A stretch of DNA of 64,000 nucleotides from Saccopteryx bilineata (GCF_036850765.1 NC_089490.1:107626574-107690573); one strand, 5' to 3'; positions 11,970-38,864 are shown, counted from the stretch's first letter. The notes: generated by a model not told the origin, from the sequence alone. Made by a program: numbers and translations.

Positions 11970-14000
11970 CATTGCCTAGTCTGTTCAATCTGGTTAAGTT
12001 GGCCTTTTCTTCTGATAGCCCATTACCACTGTCCCCTGGATTGCCATTGCCATTGTCCCTGATGTTTCCCCTTGGATATGATAGAGCCTTTTCCTGATAA
12101 GACTGAATACTAATATTTCTTAATATATCTATTCTGTTTCTCTTTAAGGCAATCATTTTTTTAAAATTCCCGTTCTTCCTGGATAAACCACCTTACATAG
12201 CACTTTTTAGCCACCAATCCAACGTAAATACTATTTCCCACATACCTAATTCCAGAAATGTCTGCCAAACTCTTCTATAAAGACATACTTCTAACATAGA
12301 GCTTTCTTTATATTCAGGTATTTCCTTCCTTCTAAAATCAACTCATTGTAAAACACTATTCTCACTCCCTTCTTTAGTTGGTCCTTTGGTCAGGTTTTAG
12401 TAGTCTTAGTTAAAATTCAAACTCTATTAAGAATTTGAACAGCTATAAAAGGAAGTAAATTTCCAAGCTTTCAAGTTTGACCATTCTCCTGTTTCATGTG
12501 GCTAGCTGTGATGGTCAGAACCAGGAAGGGAGCAGCGACAGTGAGCTGCATTCACATGCAGTGGGCACAGCTGGCATGTCACTAAGGGGCCACGCAACAG
12601 CCTAGCCCTTGGCGTGGGGGCCAGAGAGGAGCTGGATGATCCAAAAGTTGGATATTGGCAAGTCAAGTGTGACTGAAATGGAGAATGTAGTTCACAGCAT
12701 CCTTTATGCTATCTGTGGTTGTCATGTAAGAAGCTGGTAAAAATTTCCTAGTGTTGTGAATTTTCAGGGGGGGTGTGTCACGCCATCATTCCTGCAATGA
12801 TTTATTTCTGTTTTGGTCTAGGTACTTCAGAATAGACCAGTAGTTAGTTGAACTTGGTTTTCACTTTGACATGAGAGCTTGGAAATACTGTTTTCCCTTT
12901 GTAGCACCAGCTGCATGCTAACGCATGAAAAATGTAAAGATTATTTTGATTTAGTGTCTCTTTAGGCCCTCCTCTTTTCCGCCCTCCACCTAGAGCATTA
13001 GGTTTGTTAATGGTTTTCAGAACGCAACGTGGCCCTGCAGATTGCCTGATTTTTGTATTTTGTTAAAAGTTTACTTTGGCAGAGCTGGTGTTAGAGATTC
13101 TTTTTGTGCATACATGGTATATGAATTGAATTGCTGCCCTTAATGCCTCTTTTAAAATACCTTCTCTAACAATCAAAGGAGACTTTGACAATTTAGTGTC
13201 ACAGAACATGAGTGTCTATCCTGCTCAAGCTCAAACACTTCAAAGTTGGTAGGATAAGTAGTAGCTAAATGAAACAGATGTGACGAGGAAACTGAACAGC
13301 AGTGCTTTATATGTTAGAAAAGAGCTCGGGAGGATTGAAGAGGACAGATGAGTGGGTGAACTAGAGCAGGAGAATCCGTACTAAGTAGTTGGAGATCAAT
13401 ATCAACGCTGTGTGATCAGTAAAGATTGGATGTAATTGATCAAAGAAGTCCCACTGAAGAAGTGTAAGTGTTTGATCAGGAGCTATTTAATATGTGATGG
13501 ACCCAATAGCAGCATTGCCTTCTGTGACCTCAAGAATGGAGGATGACTAAGCAGAGAGCCAAGTGTGCAGGAAGGAGAAAGCAGTTCATAAAGAAGACGG
13601 TGTCCCAATTAACGTAAGGACTACTCCAGCCTCAGAAGCAGTCAGGACTCACTCCCAGCACACTTCTTAGATTAAGGAAATTGCAATGCAGTCTTCTAAT
13701 GAGGAATTCAAAGTGTAATAAAGTACAGTTTTCCTTTGGACCTTTTTGAAGTCCATGAGGTACCTCCTTAGTAAATGCAGAATGAATCAGCTCCCCCCAG
13801 AAGAGCTGGTTTTTTAATCAAGAATCTTTCGAATGGTTCATCCTTTAGTAGAATGCACAGTACTGGGAAAAGTAATTTAATAAAAACCTTCAATGCATTA
13901 AAGTTGTGAATTTGTTGTCTGTCTGTCTACAAGGGAAGGAAAGTCTTTTAGTTTTGTCTTAATTTCAGCTAGAGATAAATATTAAAACCCTGAAGTCTTC
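11970..14000. other. intron, largely unique; no gene seen
   Basis: Part of the long upstream POLR3B intron. I recognise no repeat family, exon or RNA gene with confidence here. Base composition is ordinary AT-rich mammalian. Confidence 0.5.
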
Positions 14001-14039
14001 ATCTTCTTTCCATGTATACTAGACTTCTGGGTAGCTGAG

Positions 14040-14345
14040 AGTGAGGCAATGACTTATATGCTAGATGCATAATGATGCTCCGTAGAGTGGAACATGGGTC
14101 TGCAGTGTTCTTCGTGTTTTCTCTTCATAGTCTTTCCTGATCAGATTGTAGAAAGAGTTAAAGGTAGGGAGAGACATCCACATATAATGTGGATTGGATT
14201 CATGTTTGGAACTAGACTGTTTATTAAAGTCAAAATAACTTATGTAAGCCTCTTGAACCTTAGTATAATAAGTTCTACTATGTGAAGGTAACTCATCAAA
14301 AGCAGACATCTTTATCTTGAGCCTTGCTTGCTTTTTCTGATGCTT
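14040..14345 (-). pseudogene. possible PIF/Harbinger-like transposase remnant
   Basis: A minus-strand frame (14061-14309, open further upstream to about 14345) includes HYMWMSLPTFNSFYNLIRKD followed by YEEKTRRTLQTHVP. The pattern RMs..tF..ll.li..d..kk.t..r..ip is what I associate with the start of the Harbinger nuclease domain. After THVP a one-base shift of frame gives LRSIIMHLAYKSL, resembling the next conserved segment (rL.i.L.yLA). This is pattern matching on short sequence and may be chance; no terminal repeats are visible. Confidence 0.3.
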
Positions 14346-15690
14346 AGTTTACTTATTAGAAGGGTGAGAAGATTTCCTGCTCTTCTTTTTTTTAATTCTT
14401 TAACAAAAATTCTCTGTCAGAATAAGGCATTCCAGAATTTCTTTTCAGTGCTCAGGCAAACCAAATTATTATATTTTCCTTACTTTTGCTGTCATTCATA
14501 ATAAGGGAGGAGACGGTGGACTCTTTTGATGTGGGGGTGGGCAATATATCACTTCCCTGAAAGAACATTTCTCAGTCTCTCATGTGAAAAAGGATTAGCA
14601 CCTTAACAAAGGTCCTGTAGATCACAGAATCCGGCAGTAATACCAGACAGTATGCCTAAGGAGGGGAAGAACTGTATTTGAGCAAGAGTGTCCTGGCAAA
14701 CAGAAGCTTTTTAATAACTATAAATCTGAGATAGTGGCATACACTCCTTGGTGTCTCCCCCTGGATCCTCAGACAGCTGATTTAGAGTAAAGTCAACCTT
14801 TGCTTTAAAATAGAAGTATATAGTCGTATCAACATGCAGATTTTTCACGAAATGTTTCAGTGTATCTTTGGTTCATAAGGATTAGGCATTTACAGATAAA
14901 ATTGGAAGATTCATCTTTGACCCTCTCTTGTTCAACAAAACTTCCATTAAGGCCCCTTGCTTCCACTTTGCATTTAAAAAGTATTCAACAACCTGGTGAA
15001 TTAATTTATTTTTGATTATTCAATAGAAGAAACAAAAACCTACGCTGACTTTCCAGCACATTAAAGAATCTTTATACAGTAGATATGAAGAGTAGGAAAA
15101 TAATAATTAGTACCTATCTCATGAGTCAATTGTGTCAAAAGTGGAAAGTAGGAAAATATTAATTTGTGCATGGCAAAGAGCCAAGAGGAAAGTTTATATG
15201 TTAAACAAGGTTTGGGTAAAAACTTTGCTTTTTCCAGATCTTCATTTATTTCCCGTTTCTAAAGTAGGTTTTCTAAAATTGAGAGAATGAAAAGACTGAT
15301 TTAAGTAATAATAAAAATACCTTGTACTCAACGTCTAAAATCCTCTCTGCTAGACTGAAGCTTCAAAGTCGGGATGTCTTTGGCTCCCTACTTTGCTTGA
15401 TCCTGCTTGAATGAGAGATTCTAAGTGGGAGGGGAGAAGGAGGCCAACAGAGCTAAAAGTGTGAGCCCCAAGATAAGGTGAGTGATGCCAAAAGATCCGT
15501 CAGAGTTTGGGTCCTAAAAGAAATTCTGGCAGCTGTTACTTTAATGTTAGAAGTTTTGTCCACAGAGACACCTTTATTGTAGGAGATTTTATTTAATTTA
15601 CTGTTTTAAGAACAAATTTTGGTCTTCGGTAGCTAGCCAGTAACCCTCTGACCTTTCAGTAAATATCCAACTAAAGCTTTGAAATTAGGG
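14346..15690. other. intron, unique; no gene seen
   Basis: AT-rich intronic sequence without recognisable repeats or exons. Confidence 0.5.
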
Positions 15691-15699
15691 TGCTTAGTG

Positions 15700-16170
15700 T
15701 TTTATGGCCCAGAATAAAAATCTCCAATTCTGTTTCCAAATAGTGTAGCCTCAACACATTTTATTAAGCTCTTGACACATTCAGCCGTGTGTATTTTGTA
15801 AAGTTCCTATGGTTATTGTTTTACAATAGCTGCTTCCAGAAGCATTGTAAGGGTTTCAATTAATCAGCCCTTTGTGTGCTTCAGACTATGCAAATTTATC
15901 ACATCAAACCATTCAGCTGCTCATGGGAAAGCCATGTAAAAACTGCATTGTCTTCTAGCGCCTCCTCTCATTTAGAGTGATGTTTTAATAAGAAAGCTAA
16001 TCAAGCTTTCTTATGCATTATTTATCTGTTAACATATAAGGAAGAGCCGAATTAAAATTATGTCAGCCGGGATATGGCAAGTGATGTGATCGGTCTGGAA
16101 GTGATTCAACTGCAGAACAAAGCTAATATGATTCAACAGTTTTTGTCTCCTCCCCTCCCCCTTGGGATTA
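15700..16170. promoter_or_regulatory. candidate conserved enhancer block in POLR3B intron
   Basis: A repeat-free AT-rich stretch dense in developmental factor motifs. It has ATTGTTTTACAAT at 15815-15827 (two facing SOX-like sites three bases apart), CAATTAATCAG at 15858-15868 (homeodomain type), and a perfect octamer ATGCAAAT at 15888-15895. It also has an E-box CAGCTG at 15914-15919 and an 11-bp perfect inverted repeat at 15988-16014 with an AATCA loop. Function and conservation are inferred from motif content only. The neighbouring developmental gene RFX4 in mammals would be a logical target. Confidence 0.35.
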
Positions 16171-16719
16171 TTTAAGGTGGTAGTAAGAAAAATAAAGGAA
16201 GGTTAATTCAATCACTGGAAAGGGGGAGAGGAAGATAGGGAGTAACCACCTGTGTTAGCTTTCACATTTTGATTTAGAGATTTACATTTCTGAATATATA
16301 AAGGCTTATGGAGATGAGTTTATTCAAAGCAAAAACATTTCTTGCTTAATACAAACAGTCAAACTTGAAAGCATTCCTGCTGCTTCTTTGGCCCCATTTA
16401 CCACTATATTCATCAGCAGTTAACTGTTCCACACTAGAAATCCACAGTCCAAGTCCTGTGAAGTTCTTAACTTATTAGAAGAAACTGTCCTGACCGTGTG
16501 AAATGACCTGCACAGCCCAGCCAGGGTGAGCTTCCTTTCAGTCTCTGCAGCCAAAGTTAGTGCAATTGCACTTGTTTCTTGCATTCATTAAGTTGGTCTC
16601 CTTTGCTTTGCTTGTTTGCTTCCTGCTGAGAATAATTAGGTTTCTTATATAGTAATAATTCATTGGATTTAGATGCTGCCTTTCTCTAAGGACCAAAAGT
16701 ACCTCTCAGACATTAGTAC

Positions 16720-16912
16720 CTCTCATCTGTTCTTTTGACACAATTGCCTCATGAGATAGGTACTAATTGTACCCATTACAAAGACCAGACAACTAAGGCT
16801 CGCCAGAAAGTGTGCTTTCCCCCTCGGAAACACAGTGTCAATTGAACAGCACAGAGTCAAATTAAGGTCACCCGATTCCTTGATCTTCTGCCCTATATAG
16901 ATCTGCAAATCC
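16720..16912 (-). mobile_element. MIR SINE fragment
   Basis: cctcatgagataggtactaa, then cccattacaaagaccagaca and actaaggctcgccagaaag follow the reverse complement of MIR (gaggtaggtactatt...cccattttacagatgagg). Confidence 0.6.
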
Positions 16913-17291
16913 AAGAGTTGAAGAGTCCTTTACAGATGACCCCCTACTTATATCATATTTATGAACCAGGCATTGCAGAGTGATCACTCATTTACTAAAC
17001 ATTAGCCCTCTTCTTGCACTATGACTGAGAGAGAAAAAAATTAGTGTCGTTTCACCCTTTGTTTCATGCAGGGTGTTAAACTGTGCAGAATAAACAGCCT
17101 TGTCTAACCAGTACCTGCAGAAAGTAGAGATTAGAATGTGCAAAGCTGAATTGTATGTTTCCATTTTCAATATTCAGTCGGATTAATCTGTGTAGAACTC
17201 CTCTCAAGTGGAGTTGTATCCTTGAGCCTCTTCATATGTCCCCACCTCCAAACAGCACTTGTCACACAGCATATGCTTGGTAATTGACGGA

Positions 17292-17473
17292 AATGAGTCT
17301 CTCTCTCCTCGCTCAGAAAAGAAAAAGTAAGAATATATTTCTCAACCTCAGAGTGGAACGTTTAATCCCAAAGTGGTTATACAATGAGTCTCTCTCTCCT
17401 CGCTCAGAAAAGAAAAAGTAAGAATATATTTCTCAACCTCAGAGTGGAACGTTTAATCCCAAAGTGGTTAGAC
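17292..17473 (+). repeat. 91-bp direct tandem duplication, two units
   Basis: Units 17292-17382 and 17383-17473 are identical over the first 88 bases and differ at one base near the end (ttatac versus ttagac). Each contains a splice-acceptor-like ctctctctcctcgctcag. The near-identity means either a very recent duplication or an assembly or allele-merging artefact. Confidence 0.95.
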
Positions 17474-17479
17474 TTGCTA

Positions 17480-20400
17480 AAGAAAACATTTTTAAAGTTA
17501 AAAAGTGAAACAGTGTGATATTAAAAGGAAACTTGGCTCTCAACAAAGTAAAAAAACCATTTGCTAGTCAGTTCCCACCACAATGAAGTCACATCAAAAC
17601 AGTTTTTGAATCAAAAATGTTATTATAGTTGTCTTCTGCACTTGTTACTTGCTGTCTTTTTTTTTCTTTTTGAATTGAGATAGGCCCATTACACTAAAAC
17701 TAATATTTTTTAAAAAGTCAGAAATGACCTTTGAACAAGTCATTTGCTGTTTATAATTAGAAATATTTTCTAAGAATGATTCATCACATTAACTGGATTT
17801 TTGCTGGGTAAGCCTATTCTTAAAATGATGTATGTGTTGTTCTGCTAAGCCATGGAAATAGAAACAACAGGTTGGTGGAAGAGCCTCTGCTGTCTGGGGC
17901 CTGACACTGAGGAAGCTGTGACAGTGGCCCCAGATTTGCCTTTTCTGAAGGGGCTTGGTGGGCAAGACTCCTAGTTTCTTTAGACTCCCTTAATTCTCAC
18001 CTTTACAATGTGCAATCAAGATAGATGGTGATAGAATAATATTTTATTTTGACTGGATATCTGTAGAACCTTTCTGCTCTTTTTTGTGACAGGTTTTCCT
18101 TATTATCTATTTTTCTTTGTTAAAAGTTTTGTAGTATAGTCCGTGGTCTGATTCACAGCAGCCACTCACTGTAAGGGCATTAAATGTTTCTGAGCCTGTT
18201 ATACTGGTGTGTTCGTATTTCCCTGCCAGGAGGCTGCGCTGGTGTACAATGGGGTTGAGACACCAGCATGAGCCAGGGGATGAAATTTTATTTTAAAATC
18301 TGAAATGATGTGTAAGCATTTAAGGTATGAATCAGTAATTATTTCACAACAGCTTCCATTAGATATGGTTTATTTGTAGTCCGGCCCCTTTCAGAGGTCC
18401 ATGGGGTATTAACACACTGAAGCGCAGTGCATACCATTTACATTTTTAAACCATCATTAAAGAAAAGTGACTATAACTTTTAAGCATTCTAAATATAGAA
18501 AGAGATTTTATGCTCTGTCCCTTGAGAAAACAAACTACAATTTTTTTATTTGAAAATAAGAAAGTGTCCTGCTTTGAACAATTTGAATAATTCTGAAACA
18601 GAAATACCATTTAAAAAAAAAAAGTCTGGTTCTAAGATTGAGAACTCTTTTTCTCCCCCTAATGAATTCAGTAAAATGCAAACTTTTAAAAATCATCTAA
18701 TTTGAGATTTGAGATCATCAAATTCTGTCTAAATATTTTGTTTTAACTTCTAAGCTCATTATGGTTTCTTTGTGTTAACTTGTATTAAAATCTGTCAGCT
18801 ATGACTGGTCTCATAAGCACAGTCAGCGGACCAGAATAAGTTAATTATTTACTTGTGTCACTAGTGCTCTTCATCTAATGAAATGCACAGCTGTGTTAGA
18901 TCTGCAGTTGGATGTGTAGCTTCCATTGTTTCGCAAGTCAGCAGAGGGTAGAAGCCGCAATGATGGAGAGCCCTCAGTTCTTTCTGCTGTTCTGGCTTTC
19001 TGTGTCGATTTCATGGATCTTTTATCATTCACTTTCACACAAAACAAACAACATAGGGCTGTCTGCTATGGGAACCATCTTGGCATATAAAAGGGTTTTC
19101 AGAGCCTAAAGTAATTTTAAGTTAGCTAAGATTTAATTTTTGGCTTACAGGTGCCCTCAATTCAGATGTGGCCAAAGTAATTCCTAAAATGGAATGAAAA
19201 AGGTCGAAAGTTACTTATATGTATTTTTAATGTCACAAAAAAGGGCTAATAAGAAAATAACTTCCCAAAAAGGAAGTTCTATACTAAATATTAATCAGAT
19301 TTCAAGCAGAGTTATTAGATTCAGATTTCTAAGGAAGGAGCAGTGCTTTCATTTCAAAAACAAAATTGAATTATGTTTACTGGAATTGACCTGTTGGCTA
19401 AAATTGAAAATGCAAAATGCAGATCACCTCTCTCCTTCCCCTCCTCCAGTATAAGTATGCTTTGCTTCCTCCCTGGGTTTCGTACCTCCTGCCCCTCACT
19501 CCCACCCCCACCTTCTCTTGTTGAGGAGTGAACAAGCAGCTCCCTCTGAGGAGCCACAGGCATGTCCCTGTGGACTACTGCTGAGGGGACTGAAGTTTGT
19601 GTTTGGTTTGTTTTTAAGGGATATAGCTGAGCCCTCCACCTCCCCACCAGCCAAAACGACAGTGTCACTCAAGCACATCCCAGGACTGGCCTCTCTAGGA
19701 ACTGCTGTTTTTTAACATTTTGTTCACTGCCAAATAATGTTGTTGTCAGTGCACCTAGATTTACAGTTTCATCTTTTTCAGAGTAGATTTCCCGTTAGCC
19801 ATAGTGTGGACAAGATGGATTTTTGGAGGGAGGAAAAAAAGGTTCACACAACTCTGCTTGATTTAAATTCTAAAACATTGATTGTAGCTGAATTTGAAAT
19901 AAAGTCAACTGAATGTTTCTGTTCTTCATCTAGGAAAGCATACTTTTTTTATAATAAACAATGCAATTTCAACAGAAAAGCTAGCTAAAGTACCTACATA
20001 GGCCGCATTTCAACTCCACAAACCTAATTGCCATATTGTTGGCAGCCACTAGAAATCAAAATATTAATAATCAATGCTAAATAGGCAAATGACATTCTTT
20101 TTCTTTAGACTTTAGCTCTTGGTGATTAGAGAATCCCCCAAATTTTATTTTAAAATAGTTTGAGTAATCATGTAGAAATCAAACTGAGCAATGAAACGTT
20201 TTTGTGAGAGCAATTTTTTTCAATAGGTGCAGATAGTTAATAATTTATATACATGGGAAAAGGATTTTATCTTACTAAACAAAAAAGCATTTTTTGGTCC
20301 AGTGCCATTATATACTAGTTCTCCAATTCCAAGTTACTATGTAGATAGTGGTTAGCAATCTAAATTCTACTTTTCTTCCTCCTACCAAGAAAAGGAAGTA

Positions 20401-21300
20401 AGATGAATTACCAACTACGTAAGCAACAACATCCGCTACAATTTAGAATACTATTAAGGGAGGTACAAAGTACAGTTAATTTAGAGACTATCAGCAGTGT
20501 GCGTGGAGTTGGTAGGGTTTTCTTTTGTTCTGTTTTTAGTCTTAGAATACATTTCTCATTTTAGTCTTTTTTTCCAAGAATAATTTGATATTTAATTTTA
20601 TTGTTCAACTTTACAACTTTAATCGGAGATTACTTTTGTAATGTGTTATAAGCTACAGGAATCAAAATTTCTTAGGACAGGTTAGCCTTAACCAGGGAAG
20701 CCCCGGCAAAGTCAGCCGACCAGCCAGCACTCTGCCGCTAACAGGTAGACACGTTAGCACATCAGCCACGCACAAGTACTTCTTGTCACAGATTTTTTAA
20801 AACCACAGTTTAAGCACACTCTTCATTCAGTCAACACCCCTCATTCAATCAGTTATGTGTTTGGTGGTCTGAGAACTTGGATTCCTGTGACTTGGGTATA
20901 ATACGTAGCAGATCACAGACAAGCTGACAAGGAGTGAAACTGAAGTTGACTTGAAGTTTCAGGGACATTGATGGGGCTAGGGCCCATTGAAGTCGCTGCT
21001 CGTCCATATCCATGGCACGAGGTTGGGCGAGCAGCCCATACCTTGTATGTCTTGCCAGCAGGCCAGTCCACAGGCTGCAGTGCCTTTCTGCGAAGACAGC
21101 CATTTTTGAACTGTTTGTATAGCAGGATTGTTGGAAATTGCTCTTAAGTCAGTCAGGGCACACAGGACTCTTGATAGAGACCATGGGGAAGGTTTGAGAG
21201 CAGTAGAAATAGATATAGCAGCAGGGAGATCCCAATTACATACTGTATTCTTCCTTTCTTCCAATTTGCTTTACATCTCATGAAATCGTCTCTCCCCCAG
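17480..21300. other. intron, largely unique, up to the first visible POLR3B exon
   Basis: I see no recognisable exon or young repeat here. Short frames (e.g. 18912-19109, 19194-19454, 19354-19668) have no family character. The stretch ends in the polypyrimidine tract before 21301. Confidence 0.5.
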
Positions 21301-35620
<14,320 letters not shown>

Positions 35621-35982
35621 GGATGGAAAGATGATCATTTAAAGAGAACCGTCCATATGTCCAACACAGTGCAAAATAGAAGGGATTGAGGACCGCTTCC
35701 ACTCCTGTGAATAATTCCTTTAAATGTTCTCTTTGAAAAAAAAACAAAAACTGATGGACAGACATTTTAAACACTAGAAGACTGACTAACCAGCCTTGAC
35801 CAGTGCGTCTCAGGCCATGGAAGAGATGCAAGCAATATGGACTACAATGCAGTTCCTTGTCTGTATACTGAATTTGATTCACAGATGGACATAACCTAAA
35901 AGATAGATCAACTTCTGTTTATATTCTGGCATCTTGAAACTTACTCATTAGAAAAACTTTTTTCTTTAAAAAGAATGGGGTA

Positions 35983-35988
35983 AATAAA
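35983..35988 (+). terminator. POLR3B: proximal poly(A) signal AATAAA of POLR3B
   Basis: A perfect AATAAA lies 363 nt after the stop codon, inside taaataaaactc, and would support a short 3' UTR. Confidence 0.55.
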
Positions 35989-36231
35989 ACTCAAGGTTTT
36001 TATGAAACTTGATGGTTATGAAGAATCTGTTTGAATTGGTTGACTTGGCCTCTGTCGAGGTGGCTGATCTGAGCAGTAAGTGTGTGTGTGAAGGAAGGAA
36101 TTGTGGAAGCTGAGGGCGTGGCTGATCACACGTGGCTTTCTTATCTGGTACTGTGCGAGGATAAATTTTCCCAGCAATCAAATCCTGCCTGTATACACCC
36201 AAACTTTTTCATGTTAAGCTTGGTGAAATAT

Positions 36232-36237
36232 AATAAA
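36232..36237 (+). terminator. POLR3B: distal poly(A) signal AATAAA of POLR3B
   Basis: A perfect AATAAA lies about 612 nt after the stop, followed within 50 nt by the GT-rich run ggggtgtcactttgtc, a plausible downstream element. Confidence 0.6.
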
Positions 36238-36259
36238 CACATTTCTACCATCTTAAACA

Positions 36260-37460
36260 AGTTTCCAGGGGTGTCACTTTGTCTTATGGACTTAATTGCT
36301 ACTATTTGATCTCCATGATCATACTGTGTGCAATAATACTTCTTGAATATCTGAAAATAATTCTGTGGATGTATTGTGACTTTTCTTTTCCTTCCATTCC
36401 TGCCAGGATGTTAGTTGTCCATTTTATTTTTAATTTGACAGCCTTCTTCACCTATTTCTAATTTGTTCTTAATGGCTCTGCCCTGAAGCCAGATAAATAT
36501 TTGTGCTAAGGATTATTTATAAAATCAGAAAAGCTTTAAGAAACAGTCTAAGGCTACATTCCTATCACATCACAATGAAGGTGTTTCACAGAATATTCAT
36601 AGGTTTTAATATTGACAAGAATCAAGTTCCAGTGTCAAATAAGGTTGAGAAAATGGATATAACCAAGTTAAACATACCAAGGACTTTTTCAAAGATTTAC
36701 CAAGCAACCGTGCTCCAGGACTCCAAAAGATGGATATTCTGGGAAACAGGCTAGTCATTGACTTGAGAACCAAACCTCGACATCACTTGATTTTCTTCAC
36801 AATGAAGAGCCCTCACACAGGTGTAAAGGTGCAGAAGCTTCACAGTAGAAGCAAAATGAAGGAGACACTGCAGGTGAGCAGGCCTTTCTCAGTCATCGCT
36901 ACATGTCTCCAGCCATTTCAAGAACTTGAGAGGTATAATAAACAGGGATTTGAGTACCCAGATCTTTGGTTATGCCCGTCCTTTCCTTTCACCTGTGTTT
37001 GTACTCAAAATTGACAGTGTCTAAAGGTTGCTGGATTGAGTGTACAAGACACATGTTCTGTACTTTGTGGGCCGTTTAAGGTGTTTTGTAGAGTGACTTT
37101 GACCATTTCCTAGTATGTGACAACTCCACTTTCAGCTTCATTGAACACAATTGCCCTGTAACGTATGGCACACCATTTCAGTGAATACTCCATGGGTCAG
37201 TTTGGGAAGAGTTACCAGTGTGCTGGGTACATGAGGGCTGGCATCACTTAATCATACAGGACCTGCCTTGTGTGAGGCACTATACTAAGGACAGAAAGAG
37301 AGCAGGACATGGCCTGTGTCTGAAGGTGTTCAGAATCCAGCTGAGGAGGCCCCGACATCATCTAGTCATAGAACTTCTGCAGTCAGTGGCAAAGAGTAAC
37401 CTCAGCTGTACTAAGGGAGCTCCCAGGGCAAAAAGAAGAACTGCTCTGGAGACTTGGAAA
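36260..37460. other. intergenic, downstream of POLR3B; no gene seen
   Basis: Contains a 94-residue chance frame (36730-37014) and a good isolated donor-like cag|gtgagc near 36871, but no matching acceptor or protein family. I see no repeat I can name. Confidence 0.4.
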
Positions 37461-37462
37461 TA

Positions 37463-38057
37463 CAGTGTGTCCATAAAGTCACGGTGCACTTTTGACTGGT
37501 CACAGGAAAACAACAAAAGATGATACAAATGTGAAATCTGCACCAAATAAAAGGAAAACTCCCAGTTTCATACCTATTCAGTGCAGTTTGATGTGGGCTC
37601 ATGCACAGATTTTTTAGGGCTCCTTAGGTAGCTATCCTGTATAGCCTCTACAGACTCGTCACTGACTGATGGCCTACCAGAACGGGGTTTCTCCACCAAA
37701 CTGCCGGTTTCCTTCAACTGCTTATCCCACCGAGTAATGTTATTCCTGTGTGGTGGCGCTTCGTTATAAACGCGTCGATATTCATGTTGCACTTTGGTCA
37801 CGGATTCGAATTTAGTAAGCCACAGAACACACTGAACTTTCCTCTGTACCGTCCACATCTTGACTGGCATGGCCATGGGCTGCTCCTCTGTATACACGGT
37901 GTTACGTCATCATCTGCGCATGTGCACATGCTGCCACATCATCCTACAGAAACTGGGAGGGTTTTCCTTTTATTTAGTGCAGATTTCACATTTCTATCAT
38001 CTTTTGTTGCTTTCCTGTGACCGGTCAAAAGCGCACCATGACTTTACGGACACACTG
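37463..38057 (-). mobile_element. mariner-type deletion derivative, copy 2
   Basis: Same structure as the copy at 11273: cagtgtgtcc ends, long inverted repeats (about 107 bp at 37463-37569 and 109 bp at 37949-38057), TA on both sides (37461-37462, 38058-38059). It carries the same internal frame for the transposase N-terminus. Transposase-fragment orientation is minus, as in copy 1. Confidence 0.88.
37574..37897 (-). pseudogene. truncated mariner transposase: DNA-binding part only (107 aa), copy 2
   Basis: Same length and same stop as copy 1. It reads KFESVTKVQHEYRRVYNEAP, then ITRWDKQLKETGSLVEKPRS and GRPSVSDE. About 15 of 107 residues differ from copy 1 by my hand count, yet no stop or frameshift has appeared in either. 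The catalytic domain is absent. Confidence 0.8.
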
Positions 38058-38099
38058 TACTTCCTCCCAGTGTGATTATTCCTTTCACAAAGAAACCAA

Positions 38100-38860
38100 G
38101 TCACTAGGTGGCTGGTGCACTAGTACTACACCATGAACATCAACAGCCACACCACTAACATGGGAACAGCATGGCCTGCAGACCAGGCCTCCTGACGTGG
38201 CTTTGTTTGGGCTTCATCTGTGTGTCTATATTTGTTACCAGATGTGACATACATATTTTTTTTATTCAAGTGCCACTGATTGATTGTGTTTTTTAAACAT
38301 CTTTTTCAAAAGCCATTCCAGGCGATTGTGATCATGTTGTGGGGAGTTGCCTAACTAGCGTTCTAGGAAATCCTCAGTTCTCTAAGCTAACAAATAGTAA
38401 AGAAAGTCTAGATTCCACACTGAGGTATCCTTAGAGGAAAGAATTATGTCAGGTTGATATTTCAAAAAAATTGTAGATACTACATCTGATAGCATTTGAC
38501 TCAGAAATACTGTAATAAAAAAGCCAGGATTAGTTAGTCCTACTATAGTTTTATTTTTTAAGTTATTTGTAAATTCCTTGTATTAAAAAGTACCAATTAC
38601 TGTTTTAAGAACTACCAATTAAATTTCCAGTAATGACAGAGTAAACCTTTACAGACCACCCTCGAAGCACCTTTTTCCTCAGGGCTTTGCCAGGTCAGAA
38701 GCGGCACGGGGATGGGAGGCTACCAAGCCCCCACAAGGCTGCGGCCCTGACCTGAGTGCTGGCAGAGTGGAAGAGCTGGGAAGACACCAGGACCAAAACG
38801 GCCGCGATCCCAAACAGAAAGAAAGCTCACTGAGGTGAGCCCATCTTCTCGCTGCTTTTC
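38100..38860. other. intergenic, no feature recognised
   Basis: Ordinary AT-rich sequence becoming GC-richer near 38700-38850; I see no gene or nameable repeat. Confidence 0.4.
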
Positions 38861-38864
38861 CCCT

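Larger units (their letters stand above)
35621..36260 (+). other. POLR3B: POLR3B 3' untranslated region
   Basis: Sequence after the stop has no long open frame on the + strand and leads to two canonical AATAAA hexamers, at 35983-35988 and 36232-36237. Cleavage 15-25 nt after these would give UTRs of about 385 or 635 nt. A T-rich, GT-containing stretch follows the second. Which site dominates cannot be told from sequence. Confidence 0.75.

Noticed and set aside
1..21300. Earlier POLR3B exons
   Set aside because: I looked for the conserved GDKFSSRHGQKG-type block expected just before the first visible exon and did not find it, so I treat this as one long intron; a short exon could still be missed by eye.
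36730..37014. 94-aa frame with a donor-like site near 36871
   Set aside because: No acceptor, no family resemblance, and it lies beyond both POLR3B poly(A) signals.
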